Program-made: the position numbers and the translations under genes
Assembly (NCBI RefSeq): GCF_900105925.1
Contig: NZ_LT629791.1
Location: 2,515,278 to 2,579,277, forward strand
DNA: 64,000 nucleotides
Reading direction: 5' to 3'
Source: Jiangella alkaliphila
Lineage (GTDB): Bacteria > Actinomycetota > Actinomycetes > Jiangellales > Jiangellaceae
The notes under the pieces: generated by a model
Told to the model about the DNA's origin: nothing
The model's input: only the letters and a program-made list of their open reading frames with translations
Database searches by the model: none
Shown here: one piece after another, positions 43,825 to 51,491 of the stretch
How positions within the stretch are numbered: position 1 is the stretch's first letter
Layout of the letters: each line of letters begins with the position of its first letter

Positions 43825-44957
43825 GGCATCCGTACCACGCCCGCCCGGCCGACCGGGTCAGGCACCCGGACCGGCTGACCCATCCCGGCACCGGCGCCGA
43901 GCTCGCCCTGCGCCGCGCCTGGCCGCACGACGACTGGCACGTGCTGCTGGAGCTGGAGACGCCGGACGGCCAGCGGCTGGCGGGGCAGTGGTTCGCCGAC
44001 GCCATCCGGCGGGCCGAGGTGTTCGCGGCGACCCGCGGCGCACTGGACGTGCCCCGACACGGGATCGTGCTGCATCCCGACGGCGCCGACCGGCGGCTCA
44101 CCGCGCTGGCCGGGCTGGTGTCGTGGCCGGGCAGCCGGCTGCTGGCGCACCGGCCGGAGCAGCGGGCGGTCGTGCGGCTCACCGGCGACGGCGACACCTA
44201 CTACGCGACGGTGGTCCGGCCCGGCCTCGACGCCGACCTCGGCCGCCGGCTCGCTGGGCTGGCCGCCCTTCTGCACGGCACGGCGACCGTGCCGGCGGTG
44301 CAGGACTGGCCGCTCGGCGACGGCGTCCTGGTGCTGTCCGAGCTGCCCGGGCCGACGTTGGCCGCCCTGGGCGCGGATCGGTCCGTGGGCGCCGGCGAGC
44401 TGGCGGCGGCGTGGCAACGGGTCGGCTCGGCACTGCGCCTGCTGCACGACGCGCCCCGGGTACCCGTGCTGAGCGGCGCCGGCCAGCACGACGCCGTGGC
44501 CGAGGTGACGCTCGTGGCGCGCTGGCTCGGCCCGGCCGCGGAGTACGGGCTGCTGCCGCCGGTCGACGTGGCGTCTCTGCTGGCCGACCTGCGGTCCGGT
44601 GCTCCTGGGCCGGCCGGGCTCGGGTGCCCGGACCTCACCGACGCGCAGGTCGTGGCCGGGCCTGACGGTGGCATCGGCCTGTTCGGGCTCGAGACGGTCA
44701 CCGTCGGCGAACTGGCCCGCGGCTTCGCGTCCCTGCTGGTCGGCCTCGAGCTGCGGGTCGCCCAGGGCGAGCTGACCCCGTCGCGGGCGAGGACGGCGCG
44801 GACGGCGGTGCTGGCCGGGCTGCGACCGGACGAGGCGACGCTGGCCCGGGTGCCGGCGTACGAGCGGGCGGCGCGGCTCCGGCTCGCCGGGGAGTACGCG
44901 TTCCAGCCGCGCTGGCGCGGGTTGTCGCGGGCGCTGCTGGCCGCTGCTACGCCGTGA
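43821..44957 (+). CDS. Aminoglycoside-phosphotransferase-fold protein, probably inactive
   Basis: A 378-residue protein with the two-lobed APH/choline-kinase architecture: an N-lobe (about 1-110), a hinge LVLSELPGPTLAAL (about 170-183) and a helical C-lobe. The catalytic loop, normally HGDLHxxN/Q, reads GCPDLTDAQVV, and the metal-binding segment, normally IDFD/W, reads LFGLE. Both His and metal Asp are missing, so it is probably a pseudokinase. The start used is GTG 43821; a GATGAG/CTCATC inverted repeat lies upstream at about 43735-43752. The family and role are otherwise unknown. Confidence 0.6.
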   Translation: MRHPYHARPADRVRHPDRLTHPGTGAELALRRAWPHDDWHVLLELETPDGQRLAGQWFADAIRRAEVFAATRGALDVPRHGIVLHPDGADRRLTALAGLVSWPGSRLLAHRPEQRAVVRLTGDGDTYYATVVRPGLDADLGRRLAGLAALLHGTATVPAVQDWPLGDGVLVLSELPGPTLAALGADRSVGAGELAAAWQRVGSALRLLHDAPRVPVLSGAGQHDAVAEVTLVARWLGPAAEYGLLPPVDVASLLADLRSGAPGPAGLGCPDLTDAQVVAGPDGGIGLFGLETVTVGELARGFASLLVGLELRVAQGELTPSRARTARTAVLAGLRPDEATLARVPAYERAARLRLAGEYAFQPRWRGLSRALLAAATP

Positions 44958-44980
44958 GCGGACAGCCCTGGTCCGTTGCT

Positions 44981-45004
44981 GTGTAATTCTGTAATCATCG
45001 CAAC
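44981..45004 (+). promoter_or_regulatory. Leaderless promoter candidate
   Basis: TGTAATTCTGTAATCA repeats TGTAAT twice. The second TAATCA ends seven bases before the ATG at 45005, the spacing expected for a leaderless transcript starting at the ATG. No ribosome site is present. Confidence 0.5.
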
Positions 45005-45532
45005 ATGAGTAGCGACACAGACACCGTCGAGCGGATCCGGGGCTGGCTCACCGGCCGGCTGCCGGACGACTGGTTCGAGGGCTCGGTCGAGGTGACCGTC
45101 GATCGTGAGGAGATCACCGTCGTCGGCCGCATCCCGGCCCCGAACACCGAGGACGTCTCCGACGTCGAGCGCGACGCGGCGCTGGCCGGCCGCGTCAGCG
45201 CGTTCCGTGAGAGCACCCGCGAGCGGCGCATCGAGATCGCCCGCGAGCTGGAGCACCGCAGCGGCCGCAAGGTCGCCTGGGGCATCGACTGCGGCGACCG
45301 GCGCGACCTGTTCACCCGGCTGGCCGCACCCGTCATGACCCGGCTGCGCCAGCCGGAGCGTCAGGTCCTCGACACCCTGGTCGACGCCGGGGTGGCGCGA
45401 TCCCGATCCGAGGCGCTGGCCTGGTGCGTCAAGCTGGTCGCGAAGAACGCCGACACCTGGCTGGCCGACCTGCGCGAGGCGCTGACCCACGTCGAGGAGG
45501 TCCGCGCCACCGGCCCGACCACCGCCGCATGA
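45005..45532 (+). CDS. Conserved actinobacterial protein of unknown function
   Basis: A 175-residue soluble protein. An N-terminal alpha/beta part (about 8-45, IRGWLTGRLPDDWFEG...EVTVDREEITVVGRIP) is followed by a basic helical part (RESTRERRIEIARELEHRSGRKVAWGI) and a C-terminal helix pair, RQVLDTLVDAGVARSRSEALAWCVKLV, resembling a ribbon-helix-helix-type segment. I recognise this as a widely conserved uncharacterised actinobacterial type. The start at ATG 45005 may be leaderless. The DNA-binding idea is inference only. Confidence 0.75.
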   Translation: MSSDTDTVERIRGWLTGRLPDDWFEGSVEVTVDREEITVVGRIPAPNTEDVSDVERDAALAGRVSAFRESTRERRIEIARELEHRSGRKVAWGIDCGDRRDLFTRLAAPVMTRLRQPERQVLDTLVDAGVARSRSEALAWCVKLVAKNADTWLADLREALTHVEEVRATGPTTAA

Positions 45533-45562
45533 TCGGCCGGCCGGCCGGCCGGCCGCCGTCGG

Positions 45563-46249
45563 TCAGGTGGCGGCGACGGCGCCCACGCCGAAGGCGGCGA
45601 GCCAGATGCCGACGTGGTGGCTGATGAAGCCGGCCAGCGTGAACGCGTGGAACACCTCGTGGAAGCCGAACCAGCGCGGCGACGGGTTCGGCCGCTTCGT
45701 GCCGTAGACGACCGCGCCCAGCGTGTACATGAGCCCGCCGACGATGATCAGCGTGGCGACAGCGGCCCCGCCGTGCGAGGCGAACGACGGCAGCCAGAAC
45801 ACGGCGGCCCAGCCGAGCGCCACGTAGATGGGCACGTACAGCCAGCGCGGCGCACCGTCCCAGAACACCCGGAACGCCACACCGAGCAGCGCGCCCGCCC
45901 ACACCAGCCAGAGCAGCACCGTCCCCTGGCTCGGCGGCAGGACGAGCAGCGTGAACGGCGTGTACGTGCCGGCGATGATCAGGAAGATGTTGGCGTGGTC
46001 GAACCGGCGCAGCACCGCGTGCACCCGCGGTGACCAGCGGCCGCGGTGGTAGACGCCGCTGATGCCGAACAGCAGCGCGGCGGTGAAGGTGTAGATGGAC
46101 GCACTGACCCGCACCTGCGTGGTCGGCGCGACGATGACCAGCGCCAAGCCGGCCAGCACCGCGACGGGGAACGTGCCGGCGTGCAGCCAGCCACGCAGCC
46201 GCGGCTTCACCGCGGCGACGGCGTCGCGCACCTGCTCGTCGAACGTCAT
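45563..46249 (-). CDS. Hemolysin III / PAQR-family membrane protein
   Basis: A 228-residue protein with seven membrane segments. The conserved residues LRGWLHAG, GVYHRGRW, RRFDHANIFLIIAGTYTPF and FHEVFHAFTLAGFISHH (with the His/Asp metal set) mark the YqfA/PAQR group. The membrane hydrolase role is presumed; toxicity is only by name. The ATG at 46249 is taken because homologues begin near there. The neighbour is a short-chain Z-prenyl synthase, the same order as mycobacterial Rv1085c/Rv1086. Confidence 0.9.
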   Translation of the reverse strand: MTFDEQVRDAVAAVKPRLRGWLHAGTFPVAVLAGLALVIVAPTTQVRVSASIYTFTAALLFGISGVYHRGRWSPRVHAVLRRFDHANIFLIIAGTYTPFTLLVLPPSQGTVLLWLVWAGALLGVAFRVFWDGAPRWLYVPIYVALGWAAVFWLPSFASHGGAAVATLIIVGGLMYTLGAVVYGTKRPNPSPRWFGFHEVFHAFTLAGFISHHVGIWLAAFGVGAVAAT

Positions 46250-46358
46250 GAACCCCACCGTACCTGGGAATTCACCGCACATGCGGCGCAGGAGAGTACT
46301 CTCTGGCGGGGAGAAAGACGTTCGGCGAACGGCCACGATGCTGGAGGTGTCTCGGTCG

Positions 46359-47120
46359 ATGGGTCTGTCCGACCTCCCTTACCGCATCTACGAGAAGCGC
46401 ATCCAGCGGCACCTCGACCGCGGCCGCCTGCCGCAGCACGTCGCGGTGCTCATGGACGGCAACCGCCGCTGGGCGCGCGCGCTCAGCGCACCCACGTCGA
46501 GCGGCCACCAGGCCGGTGCCGAGAAGGCCCGTGAGTTCCTCGGCTGGTGCGACGAGCTCGATGTCAACGTCGTGACGCTCTGGATGCTGTCGACGGACAA
46601 CCTCAACCGGCCCGAGGACGAGCTCGTTCCGCTGCTCGGGATCATCGAGAGCCTCATCCAGGACATCGCCGCCTCTGGGCGCTGGCGCGTGTACCCGATG
46701 GGCGCGCTCGACCTGCTGCCGCCGCGCACCGCCACGGTCATCAAGGAGGCGGCCGACCGCACCCGCGACCTCGACGGCATGCACGTCAACGTCGCGGTCG
46801 GATACGGCGGCCGGCGCGAGATCGCCGACGCCGTCCGCGCGCTGCTGCACGAGCACGCCGCGAAGGGCGCCTCGCTCGAGGAGGTGGCCGAGGTGGTCAC
46901 CGTCGAGGGCATCGCCGAGCACCTCTACACCAAGGGCCAGCCCGACCCCGACCTCGTCATCAGGGCCAGCGGCGAGCAGCGGCTGTCCGGGTTCATGCTG
47001 TGGCAGAGCGCGAACTCCGAGTTCTACTTCTGTGAGGCGCTCTGGCCCGACTTCCGCCGGGTCGACTTCCTCCGCGCGCTGCGGTCCTACAGCGAGCGCG
47101 AACGCCGTTACGGCCGCTAG
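46359..47120 (+). CDS. cis-Prenyltransferase (Z-farnesyl diphosphate synthase type)
   Basis: A 253-residue cis-prenyl synthase. The P-loop-like motif VAVLMDGNRRWAR (about 28-40) holds the catalytic Asp, and RASGEQRLSGFMLWQSANSEFYF near the C-terminus is the conserved RxSG...E segment. It condenses isopentenyl diphosphate in Z configuration. The hemolysin-III neighbour suggests the Rv1086-like enzyme that makes Z,E-farnesyl diphosphate rather than decaprenyl diphosphate. ATG 46359 with GGAGGT is chosen over ATG 46338. Its stop codon interlocks with the opposing TetR stop (CTAG). Confidence 0.9.
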   Translation: MGLSDLPYRIYEKRIQRHLDRGRLPQHVAVLMDGNRRWARALSAPTSSGHQAGAEKAREFLGWCDELDVNVVTLWMLSTDNLNRPEDELVPLLGIIESLIQDIAASGRWRVYPMGALDLLPPRTATVIKEAADRTRDLDGMHVNVAVGYGGRREIADAVRALLHEHAAKGASLEEVAEVVTVEGIAEHLYTKGQPDPDLVIRASGEQRLSGFMLWQSANSEFYFCEALWPDFRRVDFLRALRSYSERERRYGR

Positions 47121-47764
47121 ACCGCCGCAGCCAGGCCCGTCGCCGTCGCCTGGAGCAGCCGCCTGAGCTTGGGTTCGAAGTCGAGGGCGACGTGCCCCCA
47201 GCGCGGCACCTCCTCGTACAGCCGCGCCAGGGTGGGCGTCGGGTGCGACACCTGCCAGAAGCTCGCCGCGAGCGCGATCGTCGCGGCCATCAGCCCCTGG
47301 AGCTGGCCGGCGGTCATGGTGCTGGCGCGATCGAGCGTGCCGACGATCTCGTCGTGCGCGGCGAAGGCGTTCGTCTTGTAGCGGCGAGCGCGCTCGAGGT
47401 CGACGTCGCCCTCGAGGCTCATCGCGACATGGGAGAGCAGGTCGCAGAAGACCGGGAGGGTGGCGATCGTGTCGACGATGACCGCCGCGACGTCGGCCGG
47501 TCCCAGGCCGGTCCGGTCGCCGGCCGCGGCGCCGATCGCGTCGCGCCACCGGTTCCAGCCCCGCTCGGCCAGCTCGAGCAGCAGTTCCTCCTTGCTGGCG
47601 TAGTACCGGCGCGCGCCCGTCCGGTGCAGCCCCGCGCGCTCGGTGACAGCGGCCACCGTCACGAACCGCACGCCGCCCTGTTCGAGGGCCAGCGACTCGG
47701 CGGCGTCGAGCAGGTCCGCGGAGCGTTGCCGCTTGTCCTCGGTCGACCTGGCTCGCTCGCGCAT
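47117..47764 (-). CDS. TetR-family transcriptional regulator
   Basis: A 215-residue regulator. The N-terminal TetR HTH (about 12-60) shows ADLLDAAESLAL and VTVAAVTERAGLHRTGARRYYASKEELL. The C-terminal ligand and dimer domain follows. It is divergent from the quinone-oxidoreductase gene across 103 bp that contain two related palindromes, so it should repress that gene and itself. Its stop codon overlaps the convergent prenyl synthase stop. Confidence 0.93.
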   Translation of the reverse strand: MRERARSTEDKRQRSADLLDAAESLALEQGGVRFVTVAAVTERAGLHRTGARRYYASKEELLLELAERGWNRWRDAIGAAAGDRTGLGPADVAAVIVDTIATLPVFCDLLSHVAMSLEGDVDLERARRYKTNAFAAHDEIVGTLDRASTMTAGQLQGLMAATIALAASFWQVSHPTPTLARLYEEVPRWGHVALDFEPKLRRLLQATATGLAAAV

Positions 47765-47774
47765 GTGGCGGAGC

Positions 47775-47797
47775 TTAACGCGTCATGGGGTGCGCTA
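47775..47797. promoter_or_regulatory. TetR operator O1 (degenerate)
   Basis: TTAACGCGTCATGGGGTGCGCTA resembles O2 (ACGC-TCA...TGCG arms). It lies eleven bases before the TetR start codon, consistent with autoregulation. Match to O2 is partial. Confidence 0.55.
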
Positions 47798-47826
47798 CGG
47801 CGTGAGCGCGTGCTAGCGTCGAGTTA

Positions 47827-47844
47827 ACGCATCACGTGATGCGT
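47827..47844. promoter_or_regulatory. TetR operator O2 (perfect 18-bp palindrome)
   Basis: ACGCATCACGTGATGCGT is a perfect palindrome 23 bases before the oxidoreductase start codon. With O1 it forms a clear operator pair in the divergent region. Confidence 0.8.
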
Positions 47845-47867
47845 AAAGCGAAGCAGGGGAGCACCTC

Positions 47868-48857
47868 ATGAAGGCTGTCCAGGCCACCCGATTCGGAGAC
47901 CCGGCCGTACTGACGGTCGTCGACCTGCCGGATCCGGCGCCAGGGCCGGGCCAGGTCGCGATCGACGTGACGCACGCCGCCGTCGGCCTCATCGACCTGT
48001 TCTTCCGGCAGGGGCGGTACAAGGACCGGCCCGGCATGCCGCAGCCGCCGTTCATCCCGGGCCTCGAGGTCGCCGGCACGGTGCGCGCACTCGGTGCCGG
48101 CGTGACCGGACTCGCCGTCGGCGAGCGGGTCGTCTCGATGTCGGCGGGCGGCGGGACCGGCGGCTATGCGTCGGTGTTCGTCGCGCCGGCCTCCGTCGTC
48201 GTCTCGACCGAGGGCCACGACCTCGACCCCGCCCTCGCCGTCTCGGTCGTCCCCAACGCGGCGATGGCGCACGTCGCTCTCACCCGGGTGGTGCACCTGT
48301 CCGAGGGCGAGTCCGTGCTGGTCCACGGTGCCCTGGGCGGCTTCTCCGCCGCCTTCCCCGGCATGGCCAAGCGGCTGGGCGCGTCGCGGGTGGTGGGGAC
48401 GGTCCGGGCGAGCAGGCTGGCCGCGGCCGCCGCCACCAAGCTGCCGTACGACCTGATCGTCGACTCCGCCGAGCTGCCGGACGCTCTGGGCGACGAGAGG
48501 TTCGACGTGGTCATCGACCCGGTCGGCGGGGCGGTCCGGAGCCAGAGCTTGGATCTGATGCCGCCGGGCGGCCGTCTCCTGGCGGCGGGCAACGCCAGCG
48601 GCGACTGGGACCACCAGGTCGCGAGCAACCAGCTCTGGCTGGGCAGCGTCACCATCGCCGGGTTCAACGCCGGTGCCTACCTGCCGGCCCACCCGCAGGG
48701 GGTCCGCCCCGCGCTCGAGGCCGCGCTGGACGTCGTCGCCGCCGGGCTGGGCCAGGTGGACGTCGACGTGCTCCCGTTCAGCGCCGCCGCCCGCGCGCAC
48801 GAGCGGATGGAGAGCCGCGCCGTCGACGGGCGGATCGTCCTCACGCCGGAGCCGTGA
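47868..48857 (+). CDS. Quinone oxidoreductase-like MDR protein
   Basis: A 329-residue zinc-free medium-chain dehydrogenase. It starts MKAVQATRFGDPAVL, has the FIPGLEVAGTVRALGAG core and a cofactor fold with VLVHGALGGFSAAFPGMAKRLGASRVVGTV. The usual GAxGxVG is replaced by GALGGFS. It probably reduces quinones or enals with NADPH. AGGGGAG precedes the ATG. It is controlled by the divergent TetR through the O1/O2 palindromes. Confidence 0.9.
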   Translation: MKAVQATRFGDPAVLTVVDLPDPAPGPGQVAIDVTHAAVGLIDLFFRQGRYKDRPGMPQPPFIPGLEVAGTVRALGAGVTGLAVGERVVSMSAGGGTGGYASVFVAPASVVVSTEGHDLDPALAVSVVPNAAMAHVALTRVVHLSEGESVLVHGALGGFSAAFPGMAKRLGASRVVGTVRASRLAAAAATKLPYDLIVDSAELPDALGDERFDVVIDPVGGAVRSQSLDLMPPGGRLLAAGNASGDWDHQVASNQLWLGSVTIAGFNAGAYLPAHPQGVRPALEAALDVVAAGLGQVDVDVLPFSAAARAHERMESRAVDGRIVLTPEP

Positions 48858-48867
48858 CCACGCCGTT

Positions 48868-48918
48868 CTAGGCGGCCAGCGCGTCGCGGCCGAGGAAGGC
48901 GAGCAGCCGCACGCCGGC
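48868..48918. repeat. 51-bp direct repeat, distal copy
   Basis: It is identical to 49337-49387 except for one base (g versus a at the fourth position). It duplicates the last 48 bases and stop codon of the minus-strand MDMPI-like gene. On the minus strand it encodes AGVRLLAFLGRDALAA and TAG. Confidence 0.8.
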
Positions 48919-49336
48919 TCGGCGCAACGATGTGGGATCGCTGCGCGATCGATGTGAGAACACTGTCGTGTCCGCCACCGTGATGCCGCATCGTTTCCGC
49001 GGCGATCTCACATTGATCACGACCGCGTCGACAGTGCGCCCACCCGCGTCGAGCCATTGGATGAGATCACTCGGTGAAATCGCTTGGGGATCGCTGTGCT
49101 TGCCGGGCGGCGTCGCTGTCGCCAGAGCAACAGTGATCCACCCCACCCAACGCAGCGAACTCACGCAGTGAGGTACGGCGAACATCACCTCTACCACCCA
49201 TGAGGACCATGATCATGGCGCTGTTGTTGCTGCCCTGGCGACACAAAGCGCGCCATGATCATGGTTCTCACCGAGTGCGTGCCCCACTTCCTGGCGCGCA
49301 CTGCCGCCGACCACACCAAGAACCGGATTCATTCAT
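48919..49336. mobile_element. Non-coding segment that displaced a gene's 3' end
   Basis: Together with the distal 51-bp repeat it amounts to a 469-bp insertion: the resident gene keeps an intact end (49337-49387), and its old end is left at 48868-48918. The segment is less GC-rich than its surroundings. It has inverted pieces (ATGTGAGA at 48953-48960 with TCTCACAT at 49006-49013, and CACTGTCG with CGACAGTG at 49025-49032) and the long hairpin at 49202-49269. Open frames in it (109 residues minus, 79 plus) look fortuitous. No integrase is present. This is all that was seen in the gap between the two genes. Confidence 0.6.
49202..49269. repeat. Uninterrupted long hairpin
   Basis: The arms GAGGACCATGATCATGGCGC and GCGCCATGATCATGGTTCTC pair over 20 bp with one mismatch. 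The loop is 28 bases and contains GCTGC-CCTG-GCGACACAA. In the hairpin at 32783-33030 the loop reads GCTGC-TATG-ACGACACAA, with element 2 inserted at TATG. This hairpin is therefore the empty-site form of that family. Confidence 0.75.
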
Positions 49337-49387
49337 CTAAGCGGCCAGCGCGTCGCGGCCGAGGAAGGCGAGCAGCCGCACGCCGGC
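49337..49387. repeat. 51-bp direct repeat, gene-proximal copy
   Basis: It forms the 3' end of the MDMPI-like gene and matches 48868-48918 in 50 of 51 bases. See the insertion entry. Confidence 0.8.
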
Positions 49388-49915
49388 CTCGTCGGCGTCG
49401 TGCCCGGGCAGCGGCGGCGCGAACCGCACCGGCCGGTCAGCGTCGTCGACCAGCAGGTTCGACACCCCTAGCAGGCGCAGCGCGAACGGCGGCGGCAGCG
49501 GCCGGTCGGCGCCGCAGGCGCGGGCGACGTCCCAGCCGTGCACGGCGATCTCCAGCGCTCCGGCCGCGGCGACCGCGCGGGCGGCGAGCCACCGGTCCCC
49601 GACCGCGACGATGTCCGGCCCGGCGCCGGCGGCGCACCGGGCGAGCAGTCGACAGGCGCGGTGCCGCAGCGTGCCGACCGGATCGGCCTCCGCCGCGGCG
49701 TCGCCGGCGCGCGGCGCGGCGACCCGGCCGGCCCCCGTGGCCTCCAGCAGCGCCAGCAGCGAGTCGTTCATGTGCCGCAGCAGCGCGCGCAGGTCCCAGC
49801 CCGCGCACGGCGTGGGCCGCGACAGCAGCGCCGGCCGGACCAGCCCGAGGCTGACCGTCGTGTAGGCGAGCGCCCGTTCGAGCAGCTCGGGCGCGTCGGC
49901 CGGCGGCTCGGTCAT
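49337..49915 (-). CDS. MDMPI/DinB-like protein (TIGR03086 type)
   Basis: A 192-residue helix-bundle protein of the mycothiol-dependent maleylpyruvate isomerase N-terminal family. The beginning ELLERALAYTTVSLGLVRPALLSRPTPCAGWDLRALLRHM and a later EIAVHGWDVARA carry the metal-binding His residues. It probably uses mycothiol or a metal in a detoxification or transfer step; the reaction is unknown. The ATG overlaps the sigma-factor stop (ATGA). Its last 48 bases plus stop are duplicated 469 bp downstream. Confidence 0.87.
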   Translation of the reverse strand: MTEPPADAPELLERALAYTTVSLGLVRPALLSRPTPCAGWDLRALLRHMNDSLLALLEATGAGRVAAPRAGDAAAEADPVGTLRHRACRLLARCAAGAGPDIVAVGDRWLAARAVAAAGALEIAVHGWDVARACGADRPLPPPFALRLLGVSNLLVDDADRPVRFAPPLPGHDADEAGVRLLAFLGRDALAA

Positions 49916-50904
49916 GGCAGGACGTCCGGCAGCCCGAACGCCGGGAACAGGCCGACGTCGAAGAACTGCGCCACGTGCGTGATGCCGGCCGCACCGATCG
50001 ACACGACCTGGACCGCGAACGGACGATAGACGCCCTCGTCGTCGCGCAGGTACTGCGCCAGCGCAGGCTGGCCGTTGGCGGACGTGCGGACGATGCGCAG
50101 GTCGCCGGCGCGCTTCATCGGGCACTGGACGAGGATCAGCTCGCGGATGTCGGCCGGGCCGACGAACCAGGCGGCGAACGGCGGCATCTCCCAGGCCGCG
50201 TCGGCGGTGAGCACCCGGACCAGCGCGTCGATGTCGTAGGCCTCGAACGCGGTGACGTATCGCGCCAGCAGGTCCTCGTGCTCCGGCGGCAGCGGCTCGA
50301 CGGCGTCGTCCTCGGACGGCGCGACCTTGCCCAGCTGGGCGTGCGCCCGTTGCAGCATGCTGTTGACCGCAGCGGTCGACGTCTCGAGCAGGTCGGCGAC
50401 CTCCGCGGCCTTCCACCTGAGCACGTCGCGCAGGACGAGCACGGCACGCTGCCGCGGCGGCAGGTGCTGCAGCGCCGCGATCAGCGCCAGCCGGACGCTC
50501 TCGCGCGAGGTGACGACGGCGGCGGGGTCGGCGCCGTCGGTGCTGCCGGCCCCGATCGCGACGTCGGGCAGCGGCTCCAGCCACGGCACCTCGGACCGTT
50601 CGAGCAGGTCGCCACTCGGCTCGGTGCTCGGACCGCCCAGCCCGGTCGGCATCGGCCGGCGGTTGCGGCTCTCCAGCGCCGTGAGGCAGGCGTTGGTCGC
50701 GATGCGGTACAGCCAGGTGCGCAACGACGAGCGGTCCTCGAACCGGTCGTAGGCCCGCCAGGCGCGCAGGTACGTCTCCTGCACCAGGTCCTCGGCGTCG
50801 TGGACCGACCCGAGCATGCGGTAGCAGTGCGCCAGCAGCTCGCGCCGGTACGGCTGGGCGAGCTGCTGGAAGTCGCCCGTGCTCTCGTCGGTCGTGGTGT
50901 GCAC
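49912..50904 (-). CDS. ECF sigma factor with SnoaL-like C-terminal domain (SigX5/SigG type)
   Basis: A 330-residue sigma factor. Region 2 (about 12-85) begins FQQLAQPYRRELLAHCYRMLGSVHDAEDLVQETYLRAW. Region 4 (about 140-200) has PPRQRAVLVLRDVLRWKAAEVADLLETSTAAVNSMLQRA. A SnoaL/NTF2-like domain of about 115 residues follows; in such ECF groups this domain tunes activity instead of a separate anti-sigma factor. The GTG at 50904 has GGGAGG five bases upstream and gives the usual N-terminus; an ATG at 51000 would overlap the VOC gene. Its stop is joined to the MDMPI-like gene. Confidence 0.9.
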   Translation of the reverse strand: MHTTTDESTGDFQQLAQPYRRELLAHCYRMLGSVHDAEDLVQETYLRAWRAYDRFEDRSSLRTWLYRIATNACLTALESRNRRPMPTGLGGPSTEPSGDLLERSEVPWLEPLPDVAIGAGSTDGADPAAVVTSRESVRLALIAALQHLPPRQRAVLVLRDVLRWKAAEVADLLETSTAAVNSMLQRAHAQLGKVAPSEDDAVEPLPPEHEDLLARYVTAFEAYDIDALVRVLTADAAWEMPPFAAWFVGPADIRELILVQCPMKRAGDLRIVRTSANGQPALAQYLRDDEGVYRPFAVQVVSIGAAGITHVAQFFDVGLFPAFGLPDVLP

Positions 50905-50996
50905 CGTCGCCTCCCTCGTCACCTGCCGACGATACGCCGCCGACGGGACCGGCCGGCGATCGTCGGCGATGGACGGGAGCGCGGTGAGCGCTGCCG

Positions 50997-51389
50997 TCAT
51001 GCGCGGTTCGCGGCCATCTGGGCTTGGTGCTCGGGGCTGATCTGGATGATCTGGACGTAGTTGCCGTCCGGGTCGATCGCGGTGGCGAACAGACTGCCGT
51101 CGCGGTCCTCCAGCGGGGCCAGCCAGCGCACGCTCATCTCGTCCAGCCGCCCGGCCACGGAGCGGGCGTCCTCGACGTCGAAGTTGAGGATCACCCGGCC
51201 CGGCTCCGGGTTGGCCGGCCCGACGTCGTCGCGCCGGTCGATCATCAGGTGGAAGTCGCCGTAGCGCAGGATGCGGTAGTCGCCGACGCGCGCGTCGTCG
51301 GCCGGGGCGAGCGCCGCGGCGTACCACGTGGCCAGGCGGTCCGGGTCGGTGCTGGACAGCAGGATGCTCGCGAGGGTGGCGCCACTCAT
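50997..51389 (-). CDS. VOC-family (glyoxalase-like) protein
   Basis: A 130-residue VOC-fold protein: SGATLASILLSSTDPDRLATWYAAALAPA at the start and DGSLFATAIDPDGNYVQIIQIS at the end. The pattern resembles fosfomycin or bleomycin-type and lyase members, but the substrate is unknown. AAGGAG precedes the ATG. It lies upstream of the sigma gene on the same strand and may share its transcript, as VOC genes often do with this sigma class. Confidence 0.87.
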   Translation of the reverse strand: MSGATLASILLSSTDPDRLATWYAAALAPADDARVGDYRILRYGDFHLMIDRRDDVGPANPEPGRVILNFDVEDARSVAGRLDEMSVRWLAPLEDRDGSLFATAIDPDGNYVQIIQISPEHQAQMAANRA

Positions 51390-51491
51390 GGGGGTCTCCT
51401 TGTCGTGCGGGTCTCGTATTCGGGTAGACCGCCGGCGGCGCGGAAAGTCATCGCGGCCGACCTTGTCGGTGCCCGCTGCTTGACTGTGATC

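Noticed and set aside
45535..45553. CGGCCGGC run as a mobile-element end
   Set aside because: A simple GC repeat between convergent genes, more likely part of a weak terminator.
48868..49197. 109-residue minus-strand ORF in the 49-kb insertion
   Set aside because: Its C-terminus is only the duplicated gene end; the rest has no ribosome site or recognisable fold.
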